From Streptomyces sp. TRM49041 (GTDB lineage: Bacteria; Actinomycetota; Actinomycetes; Streptomycetales; Streptomycetaceae): a stretch of DNA of 64,000 nt. The stretch lies in NCBI RefSeq assembly GCF_008271805.1, contig NZ_VSRY01000140.1, forward strand, positions 1 through 64,000, written 5' to 3'. Position 1 is the stretch's first letter; each line of letters opens with the position of its first letter. Of this stretch, positions 51,133 through 58,591 are shown piece by piece. The notes below the pieces were generated by a model. The model worked only from the letters and a program-made list of their open reading frames with translations, had not been told where the DNA came from and did no database searches. The position numbers were made by a program, and so were the translations under genes.

Positions 51133-51534
51133 ATGAACGCGGTCCTGCACGACAAGCTCTTCATGCGCCTGCACGAACTGCCCGTGCTGGCCCATATGAC
51201 GTACGACGATGGGGACCCGTACGCGGTGCGGGTGGCGTTCACGGACGGTGAGTACGTGTACGCGGAGTGGCGGCTGGACCGGGGGATGCTGCGGGAGGGG
51301 ATGCGGCACGCGGTGGGGGAGGGCGACGTACGCGTATGGCCCGGGTCGCAGGGGGCGCGGGATGTGCCCGGGGTGCCGGGCGTGCACATCGAGTTGTGCG
51401 GGGAGGCGGACTTCACGGTGGGGGAGGAGTCGCTGGCGCGGTTCCTGGAGCGGACGTACGAGGCGGTGCCGGAGGGCGAGGAGCGGGTGGACGTGGACGC
51501 CCTGGTGACCCGACTCCTCGCCACAGGATCCTGA
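51133..51534 (+). CDS. SsgA-like sporulation/cell-division regulator
   Basis: 133 residues from ATG 51133 behind GGGAGGAAC. The complete SsgA/SsgB-type fold: MRLHELPVLAHMTYDDGDPY, AVRVAFTDGEYVYAEWRLDR (the conserved W-x-L/F-x-R), EGDVRVWPG and a helical C-terminus. SsgA-like proteins localise division and wall synthesis in Streptomyces sporulation septa and are unique to morphologically complex actinomycetes. Which paralog this is cannot be decided here. Monocistronic; convergent with the copper-storage gene. Confidence 0.92.
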   Translation: MNAVLHDKLFMRLHELPVLAHMTYDDGDPYAVRVAFTDGEYVYAEWRLDRGMLREGMRHAVGEGDVRVWPGSQGARDVPGVPGVHIELCGEADFTVGEESLARFLERTYEAVPEGEERVDVDALVTRLLATGS

Positions 51535-51578
51535 TGCCGCCGGGTAGCTCCCCGATGGCCCGGATCACCCGGGAGGGA

Positions 51579-51995
51579 TCACCCGAGAGCCCCGATGAGC
51601 TCGTTGCATGCCTGCTCACAGCGCCGGCAGGCTTCGGCGCACACGCGGCAGTGCTCGTGCTCCGAGGCGTGCCGCTCGCACTCGTCGGCGCAGGTGGAGC
51701 AGGCGACGGCGCAGGCGTGGAGCATGGCGCGGGTCAGGTTCGCGTCGTACCCGGTGTGCCGGGACAGCACCGCGCCGGTGACCTGGCAGATGTCGGCGCA
51801 GTCCATGTTCGTGCGGATGCACTTGGCGAGCATGTCGAGGCCCTGAGGTTCGGACAGACACGCGTCGGCGCAGGCGCTGCATGCCTGCGCGCAGGTGGCG
51901 CACTCCTCGATGCACCGGATGAGCTTCTGGCGGTCGACCTGGCCGAGGTCGGCGGGGTAGGTGCGGAGCATGTCTTCGACGACCATGGAAGCCAT
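51579..51995 (-). CDS. Cytosolic four-helix-bundle copper storage protein (Csp3-like)
   Basis: 138 residues from ATG 51995. Eighteen cysteines spaced mostly as CxxxC or CxxC along four amphipathic helices (CIEECATCAQACSACADAC; DCADICQ; HACAVACSTCADECE; HCRVCAEACRRCEQAC). There is no signal or Tat peptide, so it belongs with cytosolic Csp3 proteins rather than exported Csp1. Such proteins line the bundle core with thiols and bind many Cu(I) ions. No copper regulator lies next to it. A longer upstream frame exists but lacks a ribosome site. Confidence 0.92.
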   Translation of the reverse strand: MASMVVEDMLRTYPADLGQVDRQKLIRCIEECATCAQACSACADACLSEPQGLDMLAKCIRTNMDCADICQVTGAVLSRHTGYDANLTRAMLHACAVACSTCADECERHASEHEHCRVCAEACRRCEQACNELIGALG

Positions 51996-52139
51996 GGTGA
52001 TTCGCCCCCAAAGGGTAGATGTGTCCTTTATGAGACCTGTGTCCCGTCGCCTCGGGTAGGCCGCAGGGGGCGGGGTAAACGCGGTGGGAGGGGTTGGCGC
52101 GACAAACAACATGTCCCCGCTCCTCTACGCTCGTCGGTC

Positions 52140-52580
52140 ATGACCCCGACGCCCTCGCTTCTCCGGACACCTGCCGGCGCCGTGGACTGGCCGCTGATCG
52201 GCGCGGTCGCGGTGGGCGGCGCGATGGGGGCGGGGGCGAGGTACGGCGTGTCGCTGCTGTGGCCCGCCGCGCCGGGGGCGTTCCCGTGGGCGACACTGTG
52301 GACGAATGTGGTGGGCTGCGCGCTGATGGGCGTGTTCATGGCGGCGCTGGACGAGGTGTGGCGCCCGCACCGTCTGGTGCGGCCGTTCTTCGGGACCGGC
52401 GTGCTCGGCGGTTTCACGACATTCTCGACCTACGCCCTGGAGACACGGGCGCTGCTGGATCACGGCAGGTTCCTGACGGCTGTGTCGTATCTTCTGGGAA
52501 CCCTGTCGGCGGCACTGCTCGCGGTCGCGCTCGCGGCGTGGGCGACGCGGGGCGTGCTGACACGGAGGAGGCGAGGATGA
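52140..52580 (+). CDS. crcB: Fluoride channel CrcB/Fluc, first copy
   Basis: 146 residues from ATG 52140; TACGCT about 13 bases upstream suggests a leaderless transcript. Four helices with GGAMGAGARYGVSLLW, TNVVGCALMG (pore Asn) and GVLGGFTTFSTYALETRA, the signature of Fluc channels. An N-terminal extension of about 20 residues precedes helix 1. Fluc channels are antiparallel dimers; where two genes are adjacent they may form a heterodimer. First gene of crcB-DUF190-crcB, coupled by ATGA. Confidence 0.94.
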   Translation: MTPTPSLLRTPAGAVDWPLIGAVAVGGAMGAGARYGVSLLWPAAPGAFPWATLWTNVVGCALMGVFMAALDEVWRPHRLVRPFFGTGVLGGFTTFSTYALETRALLDHGRFLTAVSYLLGTLSAALLAVALAAWATRGVLTRRRRG

Positions 52581-52924
52581 CGAGACCGACCGGTGCGGCG
52601 ACCCGGCTGACGATCCTCATCGGCGAGTCGGACCAGTGGCACCACAGGCCCCTGTACTCGGAGATCGTGCACCGCGCGCACGAGGCGGGGCTGGCGGGCG
52701 CGAGCGTGTTCCGGGGCATCGAGGGCTTCGGTGCCTCATCGATGATCCACACATCCAGACTGCTGTCCCTGAGCGAGGACCTGCCGGTGGCGGTGGTGAT
52801 CGTCGACCAGGACGCGAAGATCCGCGGGTTCCTCCCGCGGCTGGACGAGTTGGTCGCCGGTGGCCTGGTGACGCTGGAGCCCTGCGAGGTCATCCGCTAC
52901 GAGGGCCGGGGGGCGGCCGGGTGA
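52577..52924 (+). CDS. DUF190 protein between the two crcB genes
   Basis: 115 residues from an ATG overlapping the first crcB stop (ATGA). A PII-like small alpha/beta fold: ATRLTILIGESDQWHHRPLY, AGLAGASVFRGIEGFGASSM, LPVAVVIVDQD and KIRGFLPRLDELVAGGLVT. DUF190 proteins are frequently encoded with crcB and are suspected to sense a ligand and regulate the channel. It overlaps the second crcB by GTGA, so all three proteins should be made in step. Confidence 0.92.
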   Translation: MTRPTGAATRLTILIGESDQWHHRPLYSEIVHRAHEAGLAGASVFRGIEGFGASSMIHTSRLLSLSEDLPVAVVIVDQDAKIRGFLPRLDELVAGGLVTLEPCEVIRYEGRGAAG

Positions 52925-53283
52925 CCTGGCTTCTGGTCCTGGCGGGCGGCGCGCTGGGCGCCCCCCTCCGCTACCTGACGGACCGCGCGGTCCAGTCCCG
53001 CCACGACACGGTCTTCCCCTGGGGCACCCTGACTGTCAACATCCTGGGCTCCCTCACCCTGGGCGCCCTGGCGGGCGCGGCGACGGCGACCCCGGCGTAC
53101 GCCTTGGTGGGCACGGGCCTGTGCGGCGCCCTCACCACGTACTCCACCTTCTCGTACGAGACCCTTCGCCTGGCCGGCTCGGGCTCGTCCCTCTATGCGG
53201 CGGCCAACGCCGTGTCGACCACCGTCCTCTCCGTCGGCGCCGCCTTCGCGGGCGTGGCGGCGGGCCGGGCCCTCTGGGGCTGA
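52921..53283 (+). CDS. crcB: Fluoride channel CrcB/Fluc, second copy
   Basis: 120 residues from GTG 52921, overlapping the DUF190 stop. Four helices, with GGALGAPLRYLTDR, TVNILGSLTLGAL (pore Asn) and GLCGALTTYSTFSYETLRL. The TTFST box of the first copy reads TTYST here, so the two subunits differ in the Phe-box region that lines the fluoride path. Shorter than the first copy and without the N-terminal extension. Together they probably form a heterodimeric channel exporting fluoride. Confidence 0.94.
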   Translation: MTWLLVLAGGALGAPLRYLTDRAVQSRHDTVFPWGTLTVNILGSLTLGALAGAATATPAYALVGTGLCGALTTYSTFSYETLRLAGSGSSLYAAANAVSTTVLSVGAAFAGVAAGRALWG

Positions 53284-53290
53284 GGCGCCC

Positions 53291-53998
53291 TCAGTCTCCC
53301 GTGCTCGACGGGGCCTTGGCGCTCGCGTCCTCGTCCGGGCGCAGGGCGTCGAGGATGAGGGTGAGGCCGAAGGTGAACTCGTCGGCGTAGTCGTAGCCGG
53401 GCTTGAGGGCGTGCTCGGTGACGAGCTCGGTGAGGTGGGGGTAGGTGTCGGCGGGCATGTCGCGCAGGATGGCGCCCGCGACCTCGTCCAGTTCCACCGC
53501 GCCTCTGAACGGCAGGCTCAGCTCCTGGAGTACGAAGCCGTACAGATAGCTGTCGATCAGCGAGAAGGCGTGCGCGGCCATGGGGACGGAGAAACCTCCG
53601 GCGCGCAACGCGCCGATGACCGCGTCGTGGTGGCGCAGGGTCGCCGGGCCCGGCCGGGTCCGGGAGTCCATCAGGGCGACGGCCCACGGATGGCGCCGGA
53701 GCGCGGCACGGGCGGAGACCGCGCGGTGGCGCATGGCGCTCTTCCAGTCCGTGTCGCGCGGCGGCAGATCGATCTCGCCGAACACCGCGTCCACCATGCC
53801 GTCGAGGACGTCTTCCCGGCCCGCGACATGGTGGTAGAGCGACATCGCCTCGACGCCCAGCGGTTCGGCGATGGACCGCATGGTGAGCGCGGCCGACCCC
53901 TTCTCGTCCGCCACCGCCACCGCCGTGCGGATCACGCGCTCACGGCTGAGCGGTGTGCGCGCCGACGCCCCGCGCCGGCCCCTGCCTCCCTCGCGCAT
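53291..53998 (-). CDS. TetR-family regulator (TetR_C ligand domain)
   Basis: 235 residues from ATG 53998 with GGAGAGG upstream. Helix-turn-helix at about 20-65 (VIRTAVAVADEKGSAALTMR, LGVEAMSLYHHVAGREDV). The long C-terminal half resembles the TetR_C_1 ligand domain (HRAVSARAALRRHPWAVALM). It is divergent from an NAD(P)-binding protein gene with two matching palindromes between them, so it almost certainly represses both. The stop lies 7 bp from the crcB operon stop (convergent). Confidence 0.92.
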   Translation of the reverse strand: MREGGRGRRGASARTPLSRERVIRTAVAVADEKGSAALTMRSIAEPLGVEAMSLYHHVAGREDVLDGMVDAVFGEIDLPPRDTDWKSAMRHRAVSARAALRRHPWAVALMDSRTRPGPATLRHHDAVIGALRAGGFSVPMAAHAFSLIDSYLYGFVLQELSLPFRGAVELDEVAGAILRDMPADTYPHLTELVTEHALKPGYDYADEFTFGLTLILDALRPDEDASAKAPSSTGD

Positions 53999-54020
53999 CC
54001 GCCCCTCTCCTTCGCTCCTG

Positions 54021-54066
54021 TTGACTGCCTTACGGCATAAGGCTAGCGTACCTTACAAGATAAGGT
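54021..54066 (+). promoter_or_regulatory. Promoter with twin TetR operators
   Basis: TTGACT (54021-54026), exactly 17 bases, TAGCGT (54044-54049): a near-ideal vegetative promoter for the oxidoreductase gene. The 17-base spacer is the palindrome GCCTTA-CGGCA-TAAGGC (54027-54043). A second copy, ACCTTA-CAAGA-TAAGGT (54050-54066), covers the transcription start. On the minus strand TACGCT overlaps as a -10 for the tetR gene, so one repressor can shut both directions. Confidence 0.88.
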
Positions 54067-54092
54067 CGACATTCCGGCGAAAGGACTGCGCC

Positions 54093-54812
54093 ATGGGCAC
54101 GGATCGTGTGAAGAAGGTCTGCATCGTCGGGGCTTCGGGGAAGCTCGGGCAGTACATGGTCCGGCACGCGCTGGAACGCGGCTACGAGGTGGTCGGCGTG
54201 TGCCGGGAGCGCAGCGTGCCGAAGCTGGCCGCGTTCGAGGACCGGATGACCATCGTTCCCGGAGACACGAACGACCCGGAGGTGATCCGGCGGGCGGTCG
54301 CCGGGTGCGACGGGGTGCTGACGGTGCTGGTGCCGTGGGGCGTGCGGCAGTACGCGTCGGGCACGGCGCAGGCGGTGCTGGACCACGCACGGCCCGGCGC
54401 GCGCCTGGTCTTCTCCTGCGGCTGGCACATCACCCGCGACGGCAAGGACACGTACTCGCGGACGTTCCTGGCGGGTGTCCGGATCGCCGCCGTGCTGGGC
54501 AAGCTCGCCCGCGCCGTCGAGATCGACGACCAGGTGGAGGCGTGTCGCCGCGTCTTCGCCAGCGACTCCCGGTGGACCGTGGTGCGCGGAAGCTCCCTGG
54601 AGGAGGGCGAGAGCCAGGGCCTGCCCGTGTGGAGCCGGCACGTGGGCGACCCGGTCCTGGCCAGCGATCTGACGCGCCGGGTGGACTTCGCGCTGTTCAT
54701 GGTGGAGGCCCTCACCGACGACGCGCTCGTCCAGGAGGCACCGGCGATCGTCGGCCGCCTCTCCCCCAGTGCCCTCGCCCACGCCGGCGGCGCCGCCGGC
54801 TCGGATCACTGA
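54093..54812 (+). CDS. NmrA/SDR-like NAD(P)-binding protein under TetR control
   Basis: 239 residues from ATG 54093 behind AAAGGACTG. Rossmann start KVCIVGASGKLGQYMVRHAL, then VVGVCRERSVPKLAAF, RMTIVPGDTNDPEVI and LVFSCGWHITRDGKDTYSR. The C-terminal part is short, as in NmrA-like or SDR_a5 proteins. The substrate is unknown; the tightly repressed promoter suggests induction by a specific small molecule, perhaps detoxification of a quinone or aldehyde. Confidence 0.88.
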   Translation: MGTDRVKKVCIVGASGKLGQYMVRHALERGYEVVGVCRERSVPKLAAFEDRMTIVPGDTNDPEVIRRAVAGCDGVLTVLVPWGVRQYASGTAQAVLDHARPGARLVFSCGWHITRDGKDTYSRTFLAGVRIAAVLGKLARAVEIDDQVEACRRVFASDSRWTVVRGSSLEEGESQGLPVWSRHVGDPVLASDLTRRVDFALFMVEALTDDALVQEAPAIVGRLSPSALAHAGGAAGSDH

Positions 54813-54909
54813 CGCTCGGTCCGCCGGAGGAGCTTCGGGAGGCCGAGGTTGTTGATCAGTGGCCCCTCGACGGTGACGCCCTCGGCGTGCGAGGGGCGCT
54901 GCCCGGTCC

Positions 54910-55485
54910 TCAGACGAACAGGTACGCCGTCGCCGTCGCCGCCCCCAGGCACGCGCCCGCGACCGTCTGGGCCGTCGTGTGGTAGCGGAGTGCCACGCGG
55001 GACCAGCAGACGGCGAGGGTCATCGCGTACGCCAGGAGCCACCACGCCGAGTGGACGCAGGCGAGGAGGGCCACGACCGAGGACGCCACCGCCGAGTCGA
55101 CCGAGATCTTCCACACCGTGTTGACGGCCAGCAGGCCGACCGTCATCACCCACAGCGCCAGCATCGCGGCCAGGATGCCCCCAGGGGCATCCCCCAGGAC
55201 CATCAGCAGCGAGCCCGTACCGATCGAGCCCAGGATCACGAAGAAGATCGGTGCGCGTTTCGTGCGGTCCACGACATGGCGGTCGCCCCACTTGCCGCGG
55301 CCGCGCTCCCACTCGATGTACGCCGCCGGGACGATGCCCGCGCACAGGGCGCCCAGGAGGCCCCACAGCAGGCCCGTCCAGTGGCCCGACGCCGCCAGGC
55401 CGATGGACAGCATGCCGACCAGGAGGACGTTGCGGGGCTGGAGGGTGTCGGTGACCCTGCGGGCGGTCGCGGCCATGTCCGTCAT
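54910..55485 (-). CDS. PAP2-like integral membrane protein (fourth gene of XRE-ImmA operon)
   Basis: 191 residues from ATG 55485, overlapping the upstream gene stop (ATGA). Five or six membrane helices (NVLLVGMLSIGLAASGHW, LLWGLLGALCAGIVPAAYIE, FFVILGSIGTGSLLMVLG, ILAAMLALWVMTVGLLAV). The C-terminal CWSRVALRYHTTAQTVAG resembles the third motif of PAP2 lipid phosphatases (SR-x5-H-x3-D), but the final Asp is Gln, and no clear PSGH motif is visible. It is thus a divergent, possibly non-catalytic member. Its coupling to the seven-helix gene argues for one membrane complex. Confidence 0.8.
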   Translation of the reverse strand: MTDMAATARRVTDTLQPRNVLLVGMLSIGLAASGHWTGLLWGLLGALCAGIVPAAYIEWERGRGKWGDRHVVDRTKRAPIFFVILGSIGTGSLLMVLGDAPGGILAAMLALWVMTVGLLAVNTVWKISVDSAVASSVVALLACVHSAWWLLAYAMTLAVCWSRVALRYHTTAQTVAGACLGAATATAYLFV

Positions 55486-56690
55486 GACAGGAGCTGCCTC
55501 GCGTTCTCCTGACGGATCGATCTGTACGCCGCCGCCACCCGCACGAGCCACGCCACCTCGTCGTCCTGGTCCGTCGCCTGACGGGTCTCGAAGGTCGCCG
55601 CGTCGCCCGCCTCCGCGCCCGCCGCCTTCGCCGCCAGCGCGGCCTTGATCCAGTACGCGTCCGCCAGCGGGCCCGCAGAACCCGCCACGTCCCGCGCCGC
55701 CGGCAGCAGCGCGTCCGGTACGTAGTGGCGGAGTTTCTCCACCGCGTCCGCTATGTCCGCCGCCCACCGGTCCACCCGCAGGTCCGCGGGGGTGTCGAAC
55801 CGGGTCAGCTCACGTGCCAGCGACGCCGGCGGGGCGAACGGCTGGTCCGGGAACGCCGTCATCAGCTCCCGCCACATCGGGTGCAGCGCCACCTGGGCCC
55901 GCCACAGCCGCACCCGCCGCCAGCCCTTGCTGAACGCCGGGATCGACGCCCCGAGCGCGAAGAAGGCGAAGAGGATGATCTGGGCTGTCTCGGTCGTCTT
56001 GTCGAAGGTCTTCGCGAACTGCGCCGACGGCTGTTCCACCACGCTGATCCACAGGAACAGCGTCCGGCTCACCGTGTACCCCACCCCGATGAACATCGCG
56101 AACGTCATCATCCCGAGGCCCACCCGCAGATGGCGCAGCCGCGCGTTCGCCGTCGCCAGCGCCCACTGGTACGCGCACACCGCCGACGCCGCGCCCAAGT
56201 ACAGGTAGAACACGGTCATGTAGAGCGACGCGCCCCACTGGCCCGCGTGGTCCGACACGAAGCGGTCCGACGGGACCGAGCGGTCCACCACCGTGAAGAA
56301 CAGGACCGTGAGGAGGATCAGGGTGGCCGCCGAGGCCTTCGCCGCCACCTGCTGGATCAGGCGCGCGAAGCGCACATGGCGCGGCACCGCCCCGTCCGCC
56401 GGGTACGAGCCGTAGATGGCCACGATGTAGCTGAGGATCGCCAGGATCGCGATGGTCGCCGTGTAGTGCTTGATGAGCACCGCCAGGTCGACGACCGGGC
56501 TGTTGTTGAGGCTTGTCCGTACGAACCGGGTCTTCGTCCACAGGGCGGCGGCGAAGCCCGCGTAACAGCCCCACAGGGCCCGGCGGCGTCTGTCCTCCTC
56601 GTCGCCCCACAGCGCCGCCGGCATCCGCCACAGCGCCACGGCCGTCATCAGGGCGGCTATGAGGTAGCCGGCCAGGTCCAGGGGGGTCAA
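55482..56690 (-). CDS. Seven-helix membrane protein of the MAB_1171c type
   Basis: 402 residues. The frame begins at a TTG (56690), with GAGGA about nine bases upstream, a rare start here. Seven predicted membrane helices occupy residues 1-245 (LAGYLIAALMTAVALWRM, YTATIAILAILSYIVAIYG, LILLTVLFFTVV, LYMTVFYLYLGAASAVCAYQ). A cytoplasmic domain of about 155 residues follows, helical, with RLWRAQVALHPMWRELMTAF. It matches what annotation pipelines call MAB_1171c family putative transporter, a label without experimental basis as far as I know. The 7TM-plus-soluble layout would suit a receptor. Confidence 0.85.
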   Translation of the reverse strand: MTPLDLAGYLIAALMTAVALWRMPAALWGDEEDRRRRALWGCYAGFAAALWTKTRFVRTSLNNSPVVDLAVLIKHYTATIAILAILSYIVAIYGSYPADGAVPRHVRFARLIQQVAAKASAATLILLTVLFFTVVDRSVPSDRFVSDHAGQWGASLYMTVFYLYLGAASAVCAYQWALATANARLRHLRVGLGMMTFAMFIGVGYTVSRTLFLWISVVEQPSAQFAKTFDKTTETAQIILFAFFALGASIPAFSKGWRRVRLWRAQVALHPMWRELMTAFPDQPFAPPASLARELTRFDTPADLRVDRWAADIADAVEKLRHYVPDALLPAARDVAGSAGPLADAYWIKAALAAKAAGAEAGDAATFETRQATDQDDEVAWLVRVAAAYRSIRQENARQLLS

Positions 56691-56736
56691 TGGAATCCGT
56701 CCTCGGGGGGTGGGGGTGAGGGAGGGGAGATCCGGG

Positions 56737-57291
56737 TCAGCGGGGGCGGAAGATGCCCTTGCGTCTGTGTGCCACAGGTCTCGACAGCGAGTTGGCCAGT
56801 CGCCCCACCATGTCGTCGCTCGACACGTCCCGCGCCAGCCTCGGGATCAGCGACGCGCCGAACTCCGCCACCCGCTCGTCGTGCGTCTCGTACTGCGCGC
56901 GCGCCTGGATCGTCGTACCCGACTCCATCACGCGGTTGATCAGCGATGTGTCGAAGACCGGGAGGAGGCGGCGGAGTTGCTCCGCGTCGAGGGACGTGCC
57001 GTGGTCGAACCACTCGTGGCACAGCTCGTGCAGGATGACGTGCTGAGTCTGGTACGTGGTCGGGCGCCGGCGGTACAGGACGAAGCTGGTGTCGCCGGAC
57101 TTGAGGCGCAGGCCGCAGGCGGCGTTGACGCGGGCCAGCCGGTCCGGGAGCTCCTGGAGGACGATCCTGCGTCCCCGGGCGGCCTCCATGTTGGCGACCA
57201 GCTCCGGGATGCTGAACGGTGCGGGGATGGGGAGGTCGGCAAGCCCGGCCTCGCACTCTTTCCGCAGTTCGCGCATGGACCGCTTGGACAT
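56737..57291 (-). CDS. ImmA/IrrE-family metallopeptidase
   Basis: 184 residues from ATG 57291 with AGAGG upstream. Zinc motif HVILHELCHEWFDHG (HExxH) near residue 88, preceded by a typical small alpha/beta region (FVLYRRRPTTYQTQH). A third ligand candidate (Glu/His) lies in ETHDERVAEFGASLI. ImmA/IrrE peptidases cleave partner XRE repressors in response to stress or signals (ICEBs1 ImmA-ImmR, Deinococcus IrrE-DdrO). The XRE partner is encoded 79 bp upstream, and membrane genes follow 46 bp downstream on the same strand. Confidence 0.9.
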   Translation of the reverse strand: MSKRSMRELRKECEAGLADLPIPAPFSIPELVANMEAARGRRIVLQELPDRLARVNAACGLRLKSGDTSFVLYRRRPTTYQTQHVILHELCHEWFDHGTSLDAEQLRRLLPVFDTSLINRVMESGTTIQARAQYETHDERVAEFGASLIPRLARDVSSDDMVGRLANSLSRPVAHRRKGIFRPR

Positions 57292-57370
57292 GGAGACCTC
57301 TTGATCGGAGTCACGCGTGTGAGTGACTTGCGATCGGCGAGTTTAGCCAACCGGTGCGGACGCGTGTTCG

Positions 57371-57841
57371 TCAGTGGTTCTTGCCTTCGGGGGCCGGGTG
57401 TTCGTCCTGGGGCGGTCTGTCGCCTTTGGTCTGCTCCAGGAGCGACATCGCGAACTCCAGGAGTTCCGGGGGCAGTCCCGCCTCGTCGACGCCCCGGCCG
57501 GCCAGTCCGCTGATCTCGCCCGTACGGCGCTTCGCGAGGAACTGCAGGCCCGCGACGACGTCGTCGACGACCTCCGACTCCTCCTTGAAGAACCGCCAGT
57601 CCACGCCGAAGCCCAGGCCCAGCGCCTTGAGGATCTCCTCCGACGGCTGGGTGACCTTGCCCGCGAGGATGTTGGAGAAGTAGCTGTGCGAGAGGGAGCC
57701 GCCGCGCTCCCTGACCAGTTCGGCGAAGGCCCGGCCCGAGACCTTCTGGCCCGGGAAGGTCTTCTCCACCATGTACTCGACCTTCTGCTGCAGCGTTCTC
57801 AGCTCGGATGCGGTGCGCTCGCCGCCGTTGCCGTCGTCCAT
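57371..57841 (-). CDS. XRE-like helix-turn-helix regulator, probable ImmA substrate
   Basis: 156 residues from ATG 57841 (GGGGACC upstream; a longer frame upstream lacks a ribosome site). The helix-turn-helix spans about 32-85 (SGRAFAELVRERGGSLSHSY, FSNILAGKVTQPSEEILKAL), then a helical dimerisation part (VVDDVVAGLQFLAKRRTGEI) and an acidic Pro-rich tail. First gene of the operon with the ImmA/IrrE peptidase. TAGAGT (complement of 57951-57956) and the dyad GCGTA-N7-TACGC (57943-57959) lie about 100 bases upstream and may be its -10 and operator. Confidence 0.85.
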   Translation of the reverse strand: MDDGNGGERTASELRTLQQKVEYMVEKTFPGQKVSGRAFAELVRERGGSLSHSYFSNILAGKVTQPSEEILKALGLGFGVDWRFFKEESEVVDDVVAGLQFLAKRRTGEISGLAGRGVDEAGLPPELLEFAMSLLEQTKGDRPPQDEHPAPEGKNH

Positions 57842-58167
57842 CCCGGTCCCCACGTTCGCGTCCGCCGCTTCTGCGCGGTACAAGTCAACGGGCCCGTACT
57901 GTACCGACTCCGTCCCGGGCGGTTCCGGGTCGGAGCGGGCTTGCGTAAACACTCTACGCCACTGTTAACTCGAAAAAACACGGACAGGGGGCCACGAGGG
58001 GAGTCCCTTGTCCGTGCGGGAATTCCGTGTGCCCAGTGGCGCCCGGAACGGGGTGTAGCCCTTCGCGACGGGGGATGCGCGAAGGGCTACCTCGGCAGTA
58101 TGGCACCTTGGCGGTACGGGGGTGCGGCAGTGGCTCCGTGCGGGTCGAGGGCGGAAGGACGAGCGGG

Positions 58168-58587
58168 ATGACCGACCGGGCAGGCTCCTCGGGTGGCCGC
58201 AGGCGCGCCCAGGGCCAGTTGGAGGCGCAGGTGCTGGCCGCGCTGCGGGAGGCACCGGGGCCGGTGAACGCGGCGTGGGTGCAGGAGCGGCTCGGCGGCG
58301 GGCTCGCGTACACCACCGTGATCACGATCCTGACCAGGCTGCACGGCAAGGGCGCCGTCGCCCGGGAGCGCGCCGGGCGGTCCTTCCAGTGGATCCCGAC
58401 GGCGGACGAGGCCGGGCTCGCGGCGCTGCGCATGCGGCGCGTCCTGGACGCCGAGGCCGACCGGGAGGCCGTGCTGGCGAGCTTCGTGACCGTCCTGTCG
58501 CCCGGCGACGAGCGGCTGTTGCGCGAACTCCTCGGGGAGGACGCCGACAGAGCGGAGGACCGGGGAGGGGACGACGGGGAAGGGTGA
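58168..58587 (+). CDS. BlaI/MecI/CopY-family repressor
   Basis: 139 residues from ATG 58168 with GAAGGA upstream. Winged helix at about 15-85: QLEAQVLAALREAPGPVNAA, GLAYTTVITILTRLHGKGAV and the wing RAGRSFQWIP. The C-terminal dimer part (VLASFVTVLSPGDERLLREL) contains the site region where family members are cleaved, followed by an acidic tail. It is directly followed, 4 bp later, by an M56-like metalloprotease gene, the classical repressor-protease pair known from blaI-blaR1. Confidence 0.92.
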   Translation: MTDRAGSSGGRRRAQGQLEAQVLAALREAPGPVNAAWVQERLGGGLAYTTVITILTRLHGKGAVARERAGRSFQWIPTADEAGLAALRMRRVLDAEADREAVLASFVTVLSPGDERLLRELLGEDADRAEDRGGDDGEG

Positions 58588-58591
58588 CGTC

